A stretch of 64,000 bases of DNA from Mesodorylaimus sp. YZB2_4 (Eukaryota; Nematoda; Enoplea; Dorylaimida; Dorylaimidae), in assembly GCA_030248295.1 (NCBI GenBank), contig JASANH010001194.1:1-64000 (forward strand), written 5' to 3'. The notes under the pieces were generated by a model. That model searched no databases and had not been told where the DNA came from. It saw only the letters and a list, made by a program, of their open reading frames with translations. The position numbers were made by a program, and so were the translations under genes. Shown here one piece after another: positions 20,072 to 32,700 of the stretch (position 1 is its first letter; every line of letters starts with the position of its first letter).

Positions 20072-21617
20072 TTCAAAGCCCCGAAACGAATGACACCCGC
20101 TTGTACTCGCTGTGCATGCAACACCTGCTCACAGTCAGTTCTAAGAATCTTGACGAGGCGTTATGTAAACCTGGTTCTTTTAATTAGGCCTTCGGAGAGC
20201 CATGTGCTCCCCTATACAAAGGATGCCTATTTAGAGCCAATGTCCTTCTCACTTACCTGCCAGCATTTGTCTAATTGACGTAGCAACTGTGACGGCCTAA
20301 AACTAAGTTAAGTTGGGTCCTAAGTGCAATCGTTAAATGCTCCTTTTCGATTGTTCCCCCTCATAAGAAGGTCTGCTCAGAGATTGTAGGGACATAAAGT
20401 CTTATCAGAAGTGTCTTTGACTAATAAGCCGCCATCAAGACTAAGGAAAGAAAAGAGGCTCCTGGAGGAGTTTCGAGCCCCGGCTCCAACCTTGGCGGGC
20501 TTCAAAATAGACCCTAGTGTCGTCAGTACTGCTGTGTTTTACGTGCATGACCAACGATGATCTCACTTTTCAAAATCGTTTTTGCTCATTCGTGATCTTT
20601 AAGCAAAAAATATCGCACGCTCTTCATTCGCCTGATGTGATAAGAAGCACCTGATGAGCTAAAGGCGGCTCACACTCTGCCTACGCTAACTTCGCGTGAC
20701 TGATTGTGAGACCTTCATGTGCAGACGCATTGAAGTACACCTGAAGCTCTCTAAGGTTATGTGCTTCCCATGGTGAGAATATTTTGAACATGTGAAAACC
20801 CCGGTCATGACTACTTCTGAAAGGGGGCCTTCGATGGTTCATTGAACACCAATGGCCAGTAGGGGCATTCCATTCTGATCTCTCTTGAAGAGAGCACGTG
20901 TGCAGCCAACCTCACATCCTCTTATACCTATTGGCGGACAAGGCTATTCTGCAATAAATTGGCGCTTTGTCGAATGAGCAATTTATTTCTAGCAATGGGG
21001 TCGCACCTATTTCAGGAAACATTGATCGCAGTCTACCTCCGCTCGGCATAAGCCTTTTGATTCCGCCGTTTTCGTGGTCTCTGGAACTCGAGCGGAAACT
21101 GTATCTTCACGCGTATGAGAGCGAGGTGACGCCGAGGTGTAACTTCAGTCTATACATAGTCGAGAAAGGTGTAGAAGAAGAGGCGGAAAAACTTCTAGCA
21201 AGCGTGCTCATAATCGAGCGGGGTTTGCGGGCGCATGGGAGAAAACCATGGACACAATCGAATCCATGGCGACCATTTTCTGTTGAGGCTCGGCCCTTGG
21301 ACGTAGATTCGGTATTGATTCTAAGACTTAGGCCAAGGGCGGCTGCCTGACCACGCATACAGGTGAGCTTGTGCTCGTGGAGATAGCTGACAAGTTGCTC
21401 AGCAAAAGGTAGGGCCAATGGCCGGCGCTGTCAAGGCGACCGTCGGAACGATAATCCCTCCGCTTCACTCTGATGACTGAGCCTTTCTAAAACAAAAAAC
21501 TTTTTTGAGCCGTCGATTCAGACTGCTTTTTCAGCATCTCCTCAAAACGACTGCTTCGACTTTATTCTGTACCAGAATCTTCTTCGCTGACCTTCAGCAC
21601 AGTCGAGACAACCGAAG
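20072..21617. other. Intergenic, no supported gene
   Basis: A plus-strand open frame at 20967-21350 begins with TTG and has no domain; rejected. The KIF17 promoter probably lies near 21450-21600, but no TATA box is evident. Confidence 0.35.
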
Positions 21618-24600
21618 ATGGGTGAATGCGTGAAAGTATTGGTCCGCTGTCGGCCCATGAATTCGCGGGAGACGGCCCTTGGCTGTAAGTGCATTATCAG
21701 TATGGACTCAGCGCGAGGACAATGCTCGATCACGAATCCGGAAGATCCAGAAGCTCCTCCCAAGACGTTCACTTTCGACGGGGCCTACTCGATGGATTCG
21801 ACCACTGAACAGATTTACAACGAAATGGTGTATCCACTGGTCGAGGTATGTTCCGAATAAAGCCCTAGTTGAGACAGTGCAGTAAATTGCGTTGTGTTCC
21901 TAGAATGTTATGGAAGGCTTCAACGGGACAGTGTTCGCTTACGGTCAAACGGGTGCAGGCAAATCGTTTTCGATGCAAGGTCCGGATGGCGTGCCTGCTC
22001 AAAAGGGCATTATCCCCAGAGTGTTCGAACACATTTTCGAAACTACGGCTACTACATCCGAATTCAAGTTTCTGGTCTGCGCATCGTATCTAGAGGTGAG
22101 AGAAAAAAGCTTTTTCCTTCCTTGTCTACGATCGGAATATAGGGAGATGATGACTGATAGTTCAAAACGGGGGCGTAGACCGGCAGCTCTTTTTCAAATT
22201 GATGTTTGTGTTTATTCGAATTGAACGAGTCATAGACAATAGGCGTTTCGTGTTCTATCGTACCAGTCGCTTAGATTATTGGCTCGTTCCCACGTTTACG
22301 GTCTGTCTACCCTTATATCAGTCCAAATCTGGCTATTTTGATAGACGAGCTGTATGATTAAAAACGCTTTCATTATGCCTTATATTCGACTGATTGCCAA
22401 TTTAGATATACAACGAAGAGGTCAGGGACTTGCTGGGCAAGGATATCAAACAGAAGCTGGACATCAAGGAGCACCCAGAGAAGGGTGTTTATGTTGCTGG
22501 TAGGAATCTTAGTTTATGCTGATCGTGATTTGACAGCATCGATATGCTGTCGATGCTTGCAATTAGGGTTGTCATTGCACACTGTGCACGACGTGAAAGA
22601 ATGCGATGGCATGATGCAACGGGGACTACGTAACCGAGCAACTGGGGCGACCCTAATGAATGCGGACTCATCTCGTTCCCACAGTATATTCACTGTCTAT
22701 GTGGAAATGATGGAAATGCGCGCTGATGGCGAGCATATCCGAACTGGCAAGCTGCACTTGGTCGATCTGGCTGGTAGCGAGCGTCAAGCCAAGACGGGTA
22801 TGGCTCACGTGCATTTGGCTCTTTTGTTGAATTACGCATAACTCCCTCGTTTCTCATGAATAATATAGGTGCAACTGGAGAAAGATTGAAGGAGGCGACA
22901 AAAATCAATTTGTCTTTGTCAGCGCTGGGAAACGTAATCTCAGCTTTGGTCGATGGAAAGGCCAAGCACATACCATATCGTGATTCGAGATTGACGAGAC
23001 TTCTGCAGGTACCATATAAAAGTGACCGCGCTACAGTAATCCACTTAGTGAGATATTGTTTTGCGCAGGATTCGCTGGGTGGTAACACCAAGACAATTAT
23101 GGTCGCGTGCTTGTCACCTGCTGACAATAACTACGACGAAACGCTGAGCACGCTTCGATACGCTAATCGAGCTAAAAACATAAAAAATAAGCCTAGAATC
23201 AATGAAGATCCGAAAGACGCGTTGCTGCGAGAATATCAGGAAGAGATTAAACGTCTTAAATTACTGCTAGAAAGTGGCGGCGGCGGCGGCGGTGGCGGAA
23301 ATGGTACGGCGACGTGTGACGTCAAAGTCTGACAGCGAAACTATTCGTGCCTTTTTTTCAGGACAAGCCGCTCCTGTTGTGGACCAGGAGGGCATTGAAG
23401 AAGAAAAACAGAAACTTCGAGACGAATATCAAGCTCAAATGGAGGCCTTAAAACAACAATATCAGGCGGAGCAAAGCAGCAAAGCACAGTTACAAGCTGA
23501 AATGAAAAAGCTGAAAGAACAATACGATGACTCAGTGGCCAAAGTGCAGCAACAAGCACAAGGTAAGCAAAGCGTGTGTTTGTGACAGCTCTCTTCTTGC
23601 ACCCAATTGTGCTAGTGGGGGGAGGCATCTGGCTGGCTTACTGGGCCACTCCAGGCTCCATCCTTCGACTCGAAGACTGCGAAGATTGCCTCAAGTTTTT
23701 GCTCTGGCCGTGTACTCCACCAAAGTGCACCTGTTGCTCAATGATCACGTAAAAACCATACTTTAAAAGTATAGTCGATACGATATCCCTTCTGGAGTTC
23801 GTGTTACGTGCAGTATGAGCCCTTGTAACCACGGATACAAATCAACTCCTTCTGCGAGGACGGTCTTATTGCTTGCGTCTAGGCAATTATGACCTCCCAA
23901 TGGCTCCCTTTCAGGCCATTCTCCGAAGAAGGGTCCCGCTGCGCCATCGAGCTCGCCCACAGCTGGCATACCATCCAAAGTCGACCCGCAAGAGGCACTG
24001 AAAAGATTGCAAATGCTGCAAGACAAAATGATAGGGGGAGAGCAGGCGGACAATGTGGCGCTCAAAGAAAAACGCAACCGGAAACGGAGTGAAGCTGAAA
24101 AGAAAAGACAAAAATTAGCAGGTACCGAAGCTAAGGCGTCAATTTAGCGAAAGAGAATTAGACAATCAGAGATTCTTTCAGAGGCTTTGTCGAAAATCGA
24201 CTCAGACGATCCGATGATGCAAGTGTACCAAAATGCTCAAGAGAAGTTAGAAGCTTTGAGTAAGCAATACGAGAAGGAACGTCGACGCGTCAGGGCCTTG
24301 GAAAGCGAGATACACGATTTGCAAAGTGAATTCGAATTGGATAGGATTGATTATTTGGACACCATACGCAGACAGGATCAGCAGCTCAAACTCGTGCAGC
24401 AAATCCTGGATAAAGTGCAGCCGTGCTTGCGCCGTGATAGCAATTACAGTAACCTGGAAAAGATAAAAAAGGAGGCAGTGTGGGACGAGGATCTGCAAAA
24501 ATGGCATCTTCCCGAAGTTAGCGTTGTCAAGACACAACTGCCCAATGCGGGAGGTAAGCAGCCATATCGTGGTGTGTACAGTGATATATACACCTTCTGG

Positions 24601-25348
24601 TTGCCTGTACAGGAACAATCATGCCTGGTGGACGTATATCGAATGGCAACGGGCAGCCATTCAGTCCGCGCCAAATGAATGGTTACGGTAACATATTTGA
24701 GGAAGACGAACATGAGCGACTGAAACAGGTGCTTGCTATTCTCTCCCCCTTGTAAACTTGACCAACAGAGCGTGCATTTTAGAAACTGGAACAAAGTAGC
24801 GCTGAGAATATTGCCGCCAACTACTTCAAGTCAAATCGAGCTGCCAACATTATGGCCAAAACTGAGCAGGATAAGCACCGAAATTTGGGTAAGGAAATCT
24901 GCTTCCGCTTGTCAGCTTGTTTATTTGGCGAGTGATCAGTTCTGCTAGGCACCGCGAGATTAGACATGCATAAAGCTGTCTTTCAGATAGTAACGGTTCA
25001 TATTTTCCATCGCACCGGTCCACCTGGGAAAGTCTACTCAACGGTGTCATCTACACTGACGATATTTACGAACGCGAATCACCGGCCTCCAGAGAGGGTA
25101 GCAACGGCATTAGCGTGATTAAGTACTCGTCCGCACCCTCGTCCATGACCACCAGCAATTCTAGCTCGTCATTGGTTACTATGAACGGAAAGAAGCCCCA
25201 ACGGCTGGAGGCATTATGTATCATACCTAATTCAGGCTCGGCTCCAACGCACCAGACTCAACAGCAGTCGAACCGAGCGTTGCCAAGTGCCAAAAAGGCG
25301 AGAAATCATAAAAAGCTGGACGACATTGTTATAATGGCACCACAGTAG
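21618..25348 (+). CDS. KIF17: Kinesin-2 motor KIF17/OSM-3
   Basis: Twelve exons, all GT/AG and frame-consistent: 21618-21845, 21904-22095, 22406-22499, 22567-22797, 22869-23008, 23069-23303, 23362-23562, 23915-24121, 24182-24553, 24613-24728, 24783-24888, 24987-25348; 827 residues. The motor domain has GQTGAGKS (P-loop), SSRSHS (switch I), DLAGSE (switch II) and [11 protein letters not shown]. The neck, [19 protein letters not shown], is diagnostic of kinesin-2. A Gly run precedes coiled coil (exons 7-9), and exon 9 carries [11 protein letters not shown] and NYSNLEKI, as in KIF17. KIF17/OSM-3 is the homodimeric motor for anterograde transport in cilia and of receptors in dendrites. It is shorter than mammalian KIF17 (about 1030). 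The tail is Ser/Gln-rich and ends VIMAPQ. Confidence 0.93.
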
Positions 25349-25862
25349 GAAGCACGTTTTTTGTGTTTTTTGTTTCGTCAAACCCCGTGAAGAATACGCT
25401 GTGATTGAACTCAAGCAACTGGGATGGACTTATCACTTGTGCATCGTGCAGTCTGAAACTTGATTTCATTACGGTCAGGAAGGACGGGTCCGAGATTGGA
25501 ATCGGAAACGCGGTAAACTTCGCTTGTTCTGAATTCGCTATATCTGGTACGTGTATGCTGCCCTCGTCCAGGCTATTGTGTCTGGTGATTATTGTTGTGT
25601 GTAGCTAGCTAATCGTATGGTGTTCTTAGATTTAGTTTGTCGTTCGCTCCGGTGAAATATACATTTTGTGCAATGAACTGTGGCTGCCTAATTAGTCAGC
25701 CATATGCTACACTTTCATCCACGACAGTCATAGGTCGTCCTAAGAAAGGGACGAATGGTGACAGCCGCTTAGTATGCATGCGGTTCCTAAAGACAAAAAC
25801 CTCGACAGTAATCTTCGCTCTAGTTTTTTTAACCGCTCACTTAGGGTGCACGTTTACTGACA
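25349..25862. other. Intergenic after KIF17
   Basis: Short Cys-containing frames (25405-25608, 25637-25930) lack splice partners I can join with confidence. No gene called. Confidence 0.3.
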
Positions 25863-26045
25863 GTGACTCCTTATGTATGTGGTCGTTCACCCTCGAGTGC
25901 GCATACTGCCTGCATTTGGTGCTGTGGTAACGGGAACAGTGCCATGGAGAAGAAGTCGGAGAATTCTGCTTCTTTTTTAGCCTTCTGGCTCTTATTCATG
26001 CACATTTTTTTGATAATCTTCATACTCATGGGAGCTTATTCATAA
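25863..26045 (+). CDS. Possible terminal exon of a small tail-anchored protein
   Basis: After a plausible acceptor (TTTACTGACAG) the frame encodes a Cys-rich stretch (YVCGR ... CIWCCGNGN), then MEKKSENSAS and a strongly hydrophobic C-terminal segment of about 22 residues, with the stop immediately overlapping AATAAA at 26044-26049. This would be the last exon of a small membrane protein. No upstream exon could be assigned and no family is recognised, so this may be chance. Confidence 0.25.
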   Translation: MTPYVCGRSPSSAHTACIWCCGNGNSAMEKKSENSASFLAFWLLFMHIFLIIFILMGAYS

Positions 26046-26845
26046 TAAAACTACAGTAGAAAATTTAAATAGTCTTAGCGCATTATTAAGGCATTATCGA
26101 CACAGACCCGAAACTAAAAGTACAACCGTTTCCTGATTTGTTTCCTTAGCTAGAAACAGAGATGAACATACACATAGCAGAAATGAACATACACATACAA
26201 AGCAGAGATGCTGTACATACAGGATGAACAGACGTGCAGACAAATTTTCGTTTCTACTACTGTATATCACTTACACATGGACATGCTTCATTTGCTTTCC
26301 CCAAGCGTGCAATTCTCATCCATGGTCATCACGGGAGTTCAATATGACCGTATCGCGCGAGCAGGCCCATTTTGACAGAAGCCCTGGTCCGCAGCTGCGC
26401 TCTACCAGCAGTTCATTACCTGTTTAAGTGTGACAAGCATCGAGCAGTTTGTGCTTGACACACTACTGTACAGGTAGAGTAGAGGCCGGGACTCTAGGCT
26501 ACAGCGCATGTCTTCATAGCTTGTACCATCCTTCGTATGCAAGGTCAAAGAGCACAAATGAACCAAATTTACATTGGCGGCTGTGCCAACAAGAGCCAGG
26601 CTCTGACGACGATCGAAGACTGTATTTCCAAGGAGAAACCAGCAGCATCGTGAAGCGAAAATTGTTCTGGTAGGCACGCCGTGTTTGGGATGCATCGAGA
26701 CGTGTACTCAGGTTTTAGTACGGCGTCACCGGCAGGCTTTAACGAATAAAGCTGTTGTAATAATATGCGAATAAATGAATCCACAAAAGGACAAACGGCC
26801 AGAAGCGTAGAACCGTTGAAGAAAGCCTAGCCGATTCGGGACACT
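26046..26845. other. Intergenic with a short tandem duplication
   Basis: 26161-26215 carries two to three copies of a word (GAACATACACATA with a GCAGA(A/G)ATG tail). Nothing else recognised up to the PAQR start. Confidence 0.4.
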
Positions 26846-27865
26846 ATGGATGAAGCCAAAGGCATGATCTTCGACAGTTATCCCCGAATCCTGGAATTTC
26901 TCAATTCAAGTTTGCGAAAATTATGCGTTAAAACCCATTCATTCGTACTCGAGTCAATCCCTGAAGATGAGTCCGCGTCAAAAAACAAGCAATGGACAAC
27001 GATTAAATTCGACGACCTGCCCCAATGGCTCAAGTGGAACGAGTGCCTGAGGCGAGGCCATCGTCCCCCGCTCCCATCCGTGTCAGCTTGCATCAAGTCC
27101 TGGTTTCGGCTTCACACCGAAACCATGAATATTTGGAGCCACCTTCTTGCCTGCGTCGTTTTCATTCTAATACTGGCATACAACCTTTTCTTGTCCGACT
27201 ATGATTTACGAGAAAAGCTGGCCTACAGTCCTTACATCGTCGGCTTCATCGTCTGCTTTGGTTTCTCAACAGCCTACCACACACTTTGCTGCCATTCGGA
27301 ACCCGTTTCAAAAGTGGCCTGTACGTGCGACTATCTCGGCATTCTAACTTGCCTTTTGGGATCCTTCTACTCGGCCATGTTCTACCTCTGGTGGTGTAGG
27401 TGGCATCTGACCATAGCCTATTGCACGGTGTATTCATTAAAAGCGATGTTCTTCGCTCGACTAATCCTTCGATATCCATTGTTTCTACGCCAAAATGGGA
27501 AAGCTATGCGAGCGTTTTACGCAACCGTGGTTGGCTGCTCTGGCTTGTTGGGCCTGTTCCACGACATGGCGTTAAGCGGGTTCTGGTACGTCCTCTATCA
27601 CTATCCTATGGGACGCGTGGGTACCATTTTCGCCATATGTCTGATCGCTGCCTTACTGTATTCAACAAGAACACCAGAACGTTTCTGGCCTGGAAAATTT
27701 GACATTTGGTTTCATAGTCATCAGGTTTTTCACGTTTTGGTAGCCACGGCTGCTTTACTGGGTTACCACGCCCTTATCTCGATGGCTGAATTTCGCATCA
27801 CAACACCGAACTCTACAAACTGTGATGAAAAATCGGTGGTCGGTTTTCTGAAGCTGCTGCTTTGA
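26846..27865 (+). CDS. ADIPOR: PAQR family receptor, adiponectin-receptor-like
   Basis: Intronless, 339 residues from an ATG. It carries a cytosolic N-terminus with the family lead-in (DDLPQWLKWNECL, GHRPPLPS), then HTETMNIWSH at the first TM, FSTAYHTLCCHSEPVSK, CDYLGI, PERFWPGKFDIWF and HSHQVFHVL. The His of AYHTL, the Asp of CDYLGI and two His of HSHQVFH match the zinc site of AdipoR, which has ceramidase-like activity in an inverted seven-helix fold. Likely a plasma-membrane or ER lipid-metabolism receptor. PAQR3 is an alternative because of KWNECL and NIWSH, but the C-terminal block is AdipoR-like. It differs from vertebrate AdipoR in lacking introns, which suggests a retrocopy or intron loss. 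Confidence 0.88.
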   Translation: MDEAKGMIFDSYPRILEFLNSSLRKLCVKTHSFVLESIPEDESASKNKQWTTIKFDDLPQWLKWNECLRRGHRPPLPSVSACIKSWFRLHTETMNIWSHLLACVVFILILAYNLFLSDYDLREKLAYSPYIVGFIVCFGFSTAYHTLCCHSEPVSKVACTCDYLGILTCLLGSFYSAMFYLWWCRWHLTIAYCTVYSLKAMFFARLILRYPLFLRQNGKAMRAFYATVVGCSGLLGLFHDMALSGFWYVLYHYPMGRVGTIFAICLIAALLYSTRTPERFWPGKFDIWFHSHQVFHVLVATAALLGYHALISMAEFRITTPNSTNCDEKSVVGFLKLLL

Positions 27866-28495
27866 GTGTGTTATGGGAATCATGACAAATTGAATGTCCT
27901 CCTTTATTTTCCTTTTCTTCAAGGGGGAATGAGCCGAGTCTTTGAAGAGATGTGATCATCCTAGCATTTTCCCATATCAAAGCAAGTTGTCCCGATCTAG
28001 GGTTGCCAAAAGAAAAAAGTATTTGGTATTTGATGCCAAGCCCCCTGACCTGTTCGTTTTGGTGGATTCTAAGTTCAATTTGTTAAGGATTCTCAAAGAG
28101 AGAGTTTTTGAATATGCGTCAATATTCTCTGAGCGCCTTGCGTACCTAATGCTGCGCTTACAGATCCGCTCACGTTTAAGCGCATTGAGGAACATCTAGG
28201 CAGGTACAGTGTCTGATGCCTCAGGGACACAATGACATGACCAGAGGATTACCGGTAGATAAAAAATGTTCTAATTTTTCAAAGTTGATGGGCTAAATTT
28301 TTTGGCAAGTACAGTTGGTACAGTTACAGTTTACGGTAAAAAATGTCAGCGCGGACGACCCTGAAGTGTGACTGCCCTTTTTGACAAAGGTGACAGCGGG
28401 TTCGGAGGCGAAAATATATGTAAGGAGCCATGCACACACTGTAAGCGTGCGGAAAAAATTAGACATTTCGCAAAAAATAGACTTGACACAGAAAA
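27866..28495. other. Intergenic, nothing recognised
   Basis: Short overlapping frames on both strands at 27942-28199 look like chance. No signals. Confidence 0.3.
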
Positions 28496-29740
28496 TCAGG
28501 AATGTGCTTCTAATCTTTTGTCACTTTTCCCCTTTGTTTCCATCCAACCGTCCTTGACGATCGGGGGTGTTTTCAATGACGTTTCTCTTACTACGGACAC
28601 GCTTCTAGAGAATTTGACAACGGCTACTTTATCCCAATGATCTTCGATTGCAGACTTGTACGCAGTCGAAGCAGACTGACCTTTCCTCGTTGTCTGAGAA
28701 CTGGCGTTATTGACTTCTTGTTCTTTCCTTATCAGCGTGCGACAGCAAGTCGGAAACACTCGACGGCGCAGCTGAGGCCGGTTCCAAATGACCACAAATG
28801 GATAACTGATACCAAAAATTAGCGTTGCCACGTCTACAACGCCGATGAGTGCTGCAATTTGGACACCAGGGGATGAAACATCATGGAGCCCTTGCAGCCT
28901 TAATTTGTCGTACTTGACCAATCGATTAATGCCAAAAGCGAGACATATACTGACGACCCAAGTTGCTATATGGCAAACGAGCACACGGACTATGATGGAT
29001 GTCAGGCGAATGGTCGCTTTGATATAAGCTCTGGTTTCCAAGCTTTGCTGCGCGCGGCGAATTGCGAAGTCAAGTTCCAACTTACGGAGCGTACGGCGGG
29101 CTGAGTAGACTGAACAGCCTACGCTGAATTCTATTGCCAGGCCGAGAGCCAACGCCATAATAGCCTTAACCTCGCTCATAGATTTGTCATAAACTTCAGC
29201 TTGAGGATTTAATTTTTGCCAAACAAACCCAACAGCAGTCGTCCAGATGCAAGCGATCACGAAGCCGATAATCACAAATTTCCTTTTTTGATCATTTGTT
29301 TCACTCTGGCCGTCTTTGAGCCTCCGATCGCATTGCCATAAGGCAAGCAGATTTTGGAGAGCGAGTACTGCCATGCCGAGAGACACCACGGCCTGGGCGA
29401 TATCAGCCACGGGCTCCACACTCGTGTCAGCATCGCCTAAGTATCCGTCACTGGACCCGATGTACTGTTGGATGTATTGGCATCCTAATATTCCGTGGAT
29501 CAAGGACGAAATGGCTGCCGCGGCGGTAATGTTCAAAAATAAGGTGCGTTGGTAAAATGGCCACTCCACGGATTTTGCCTGGCCGTGGAACAAGCAGCAA
29601 TTGAGTAAGAAGGCGAGAAAAGCGAGCAGGGCCTGCGCTGATAAGATAGAGACGTAGAAGACATAGCGTTCGTTATTCGTACTGTTTTTGATCGCTGTAA
29701 TTGAATCCTCAAACTCTGATAGAATTACTGAAGCGTTCAT
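28496..29740 (-). CDS. Orphan 7TM family (WPFYQR/LNPQA), member 1
   Basis: Intronless, 414 residues. Seven hydrophobic segments: TM1 about 28-50, TM2 60-85, TM3 115-140, TM4 150-172, TM5 190-215, TM6 245-272, TM7 295-320. Family marks: EWPFYQR in the first loop, IHGILGC at the end of TM2, LWQCDRRL after TM3 in place of DRY, LNPQAEVY in the second extracellular loop, RRAQQSLETR in the third loop, YPFVV and PQLRRR at the end of TM7, and IEDHWDKVAVVKF in the tail. The N-terminus has NAS and NNS/NST sites and no signal peptide. No class A signature is complete. A plasma-membrane receptor role is inferred; ligand and coupling are unknown. Confidence 0.82.
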   Translation of the reverse strand: MNASVILSEFEDSITAIKNSTNNERYVFYVSILSAQALLAFLAFLLNCCLFHGQAKSVEWPFYQRTLFLNITAAAAISSLIHGILGCQYIQQYIGSSDGYLGDADTSVEPVADIAQAVVSLGMAVLALQNLLALWQCDRRLKDGQSETNDQKRKFVIIGFVIACIWTTAVGFVWQKLNPQAEVYDKSMSEVKAIMALALGLAIEFSVGCSVYSARRTLRKLELDFAIRRAQQSLETRAYIKATIRLTSIIVRVLVCHIATWVVSICLAFGINRLVKYDKLRLQGLHDVSSPGVQIAALIGVVDVATLIFGISYPFVVIWNRPQLRRRVFPTCCRTLIRKEQEVNNASSQTTRKGQSASTAYKSAIEDHWDKVAVVKFSRSVSVVRETSLKTPPIVKDGWMETKGKSDKRLEAHS

Positions 29741-32700
29741 GCTGCGAGAATACGTTCAGCAAGCGACTAGCTGAACATGGGACACAGAACCGCCATAAGA
29801 AGGTCGGTTATCAGCTTCAATTCTTTTAGCAGTGATTAGTCCTGACAGAACAAAGAAAGGTCGGGTTTCTGCTCTGCCCATCCTTTGACGATGTTGTGCC
29901 AACGGAAGTTTAATTGTATACTCGCAAAGGTTCGTGATAAATTTAGTTCCAATCCCTCTCTCGCCCATACTGAGAACGTTAGGACTGTTCGTCTGGGACA
30001 ACACGAAGGTTCGGAATATATAAGAAGCAAAGCTTTGTTTTCTGGCCTTAGGTGACATTTGTTCGCCCTCAAAAGCACCTGCACCTTTTCTTCTGTGCCT
30101 ACAGTACCCAGTCATCCCAAAGTGTATTAGTAACGTACATTTCATGAGGCCATGGTCGGGAGGTGGTTTTGTTCACATAAACGGCTAGAATGGCTAGAAT
30201 CTCCTCAGGCGCACTTGAGCCGTCTGACGATAGGCACCCTGGTACAGAGTTTCACCCACACCGCCGGATTAATATCTGATACACCCAAACTTGGATGGCG
30301 TAAAAACTTCAAAGACTGAAGATACTTTGGTGTCAAAATTTTAGTTCGATCCTTCCTTATTGCGTACGAGTGAAGAAGTGGATGAGCAGGCCGAGTAGGA
30401 CAGGATTCAAACAAGCCCGCGGACCGTTTTTGGGTAAAGGAGGAGGGAGCTTCTGTTGCATTCGTGTACAGTGCAGTTGTGCACCTGCAACATCAGTGGT
30501 TGCAGAATATGCAGCAGCAATGTTGCCTCCATTACTAATATACAGTAGTAACTGGAGGAGCAAAGATGATTATAACATAACTCTATCTGCGTGACCACAG
30601 TACTCACGGTGCGGAAACCGTCTTCAGTCGACTGGGAAGTTACCGGAATGATGCATTTTGAATCATTGTGAATCAGTGCATAGGCATAAGTCTGCACTGA
30701 ACCTAGTACGATTGAGTGAGCACGAGTAAGCACTCAGTGATATTTGACTGCAAAAGGGTTTTCCTTGTCAGCGCCTGGAGCGGTTTCACAATCGTTCGAG
30801 AGTCCCTAAATCTTAGGACATCCTATTCTACATCATTCTATATCCGATATGGCGGTCCAAAACTCAGGACATGATCTTGATGATTGTAATAGTGCTCCCT
30901 GATTGCTATATGACAGTGTCTAGCGTATGCATGCGACAAAATTTGAAAAAGGAAGTTTCATCAGAGGACACACGCTCTGACGACTGCACAAAACAGTCCT
31001 CCTTGGTGAGTATTGGTCGCCCTTGTGAACAAGTTCCGAAAAAAATGCACTTGAAACCCTTGGCTCATCCTAGAGTCATTCAGGACCAGCGAGAGGAGGG
31101 CTCAGGCCAACAGGAGCGACCACAAGCAGTCCACGCCTGGTGTTGAGTTTATTGCCAACCCATCACAGAGACCGTTGTGCTCTTTTAGATTTCCCTGTCT
31201 TTGTGTGATTTTGGAGAGTGTGTCCGTGTCGGGATTGTGGTTTGGACAGAGTTGTTAAAGTGTGGAAGATGAGAGCTACGTGATGTTGTAAGGGGTGTAG
31301 TGTTTACCCTTCCATCCAGTTCAAGCAAGTAAGTGCCGGTTACCGGTTATCAAGGCACGATGCCAGTCAACATGCTAGGTCGCCCGATCAAAGTACAACC
31401 AAAGGCTAAGAAGACCAGGTCTTGTGATAGACTAGGTGATCTGTCGATATATGCAAAGTTATCTACTGGGGAGGTATACAAGGGGGATGTTCTTACCGTT
31501 AGTGAGAGTGTGCCGTGTCTCCGTCGGGTGCGGAGGTTCAGTAAACTAACGATAAGTGGTTACAATGTGGCTGGCGATAAAAGCATTTATGTTGCCGCTT
31601 GACCATTCGAGCAGTCTTGCTACAATGTTAGCGAGTTTTGTTTCTTTTCTCTAACCTTGCATTATAAAAATCCTCTTTCCATCCTCGATTTCTTATGTCG
31701 AAACTGGAACAGTCTAGGGCACACCGGACATACTTATCGTGAGTATAATTATTCTCTCTCATTGGCATCACTTGATCAAACTCATCTCACCTTCGTCTTA
31801 CCCCGCGTATACTCTCGGTCTGATTTCGGAAGTGATGTGTCTGGATTTTATGGCATTGGATCGAATGCTATCGATAACATAGTCTGCAACATAATATGAA
31901 AGCTAGAAAAGCTGCAGTTATCGCTCGCACGCTGTATGTATCTAATGCTGTACGTTTGGATCTGTTTTGCCGGAGAGAGTGACTGGCCAAGTTTGCACCC
32001 GCCAGAAACCCAGAACAGCCAACCAAGTCTTCCGACCTATGTAGTCCATGGCTGACGGGTGACGCTCCCAGTTGCCGGCTCCGTGCAGAGGATCACTTGC
32101 CAGACGAGCCTCTATTAATTTATGTATATTATTACAATCCTTGTAGAAATTAGATACCCGTTTTTGTACACAACGACTGCTGGCGTATACTATCTACTAT
32201 GCGCGTGACCTATGCGAAATATAAGTCCCTACGTGTACGCTCATTTAAGCACGATGCTCGCATATGCATCCTTAGGTCGTAACCCTTTTGAAATATGACT
32301 GGTGCCACCTGTAAAGATTGCGGTACAGGTGCATCACTCCAGATTTAGAGCGGCGGACTGCGGGCTGCGGGAACGATTAATAATATTCTGCCTACGTTTG
32401 ATCCACCTTTGCATATCTCATGTCTCGCACACTGTAGCGTCGATGGGCCTGAAATCGTTGAGTATCTGTCAACTCAACAAACGGGGGCATAAAGTTTCGA
32501 CCCCGGCTTTGTAATTATTTTGTTTTTGCCTTGCTATTCTGGATTTATTCTTTTCTGAGATTCTGAGCTAAACAGAACTATGACAAAAATTTTAAAAATA
32601 TGCAGCAGGGTTTCTGGCATCTCAGACGGCAGTTGGGTTAGTGTCTACTGCGAATAAAATTACTTCCGTGATTGTCTTTCTGTTCCAATGCAGCTGGGAA

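Noticed and set aside
20967-21350. Open frame of 127 codons upstream of KIF17
   Set aside because: Opens with TTG, has no domain, and no splice link to the kinesin.
28637-29555. Plus-strand frames opposite 7TM member 1
   Set aside because: Antisense shadows of the receptor gene.
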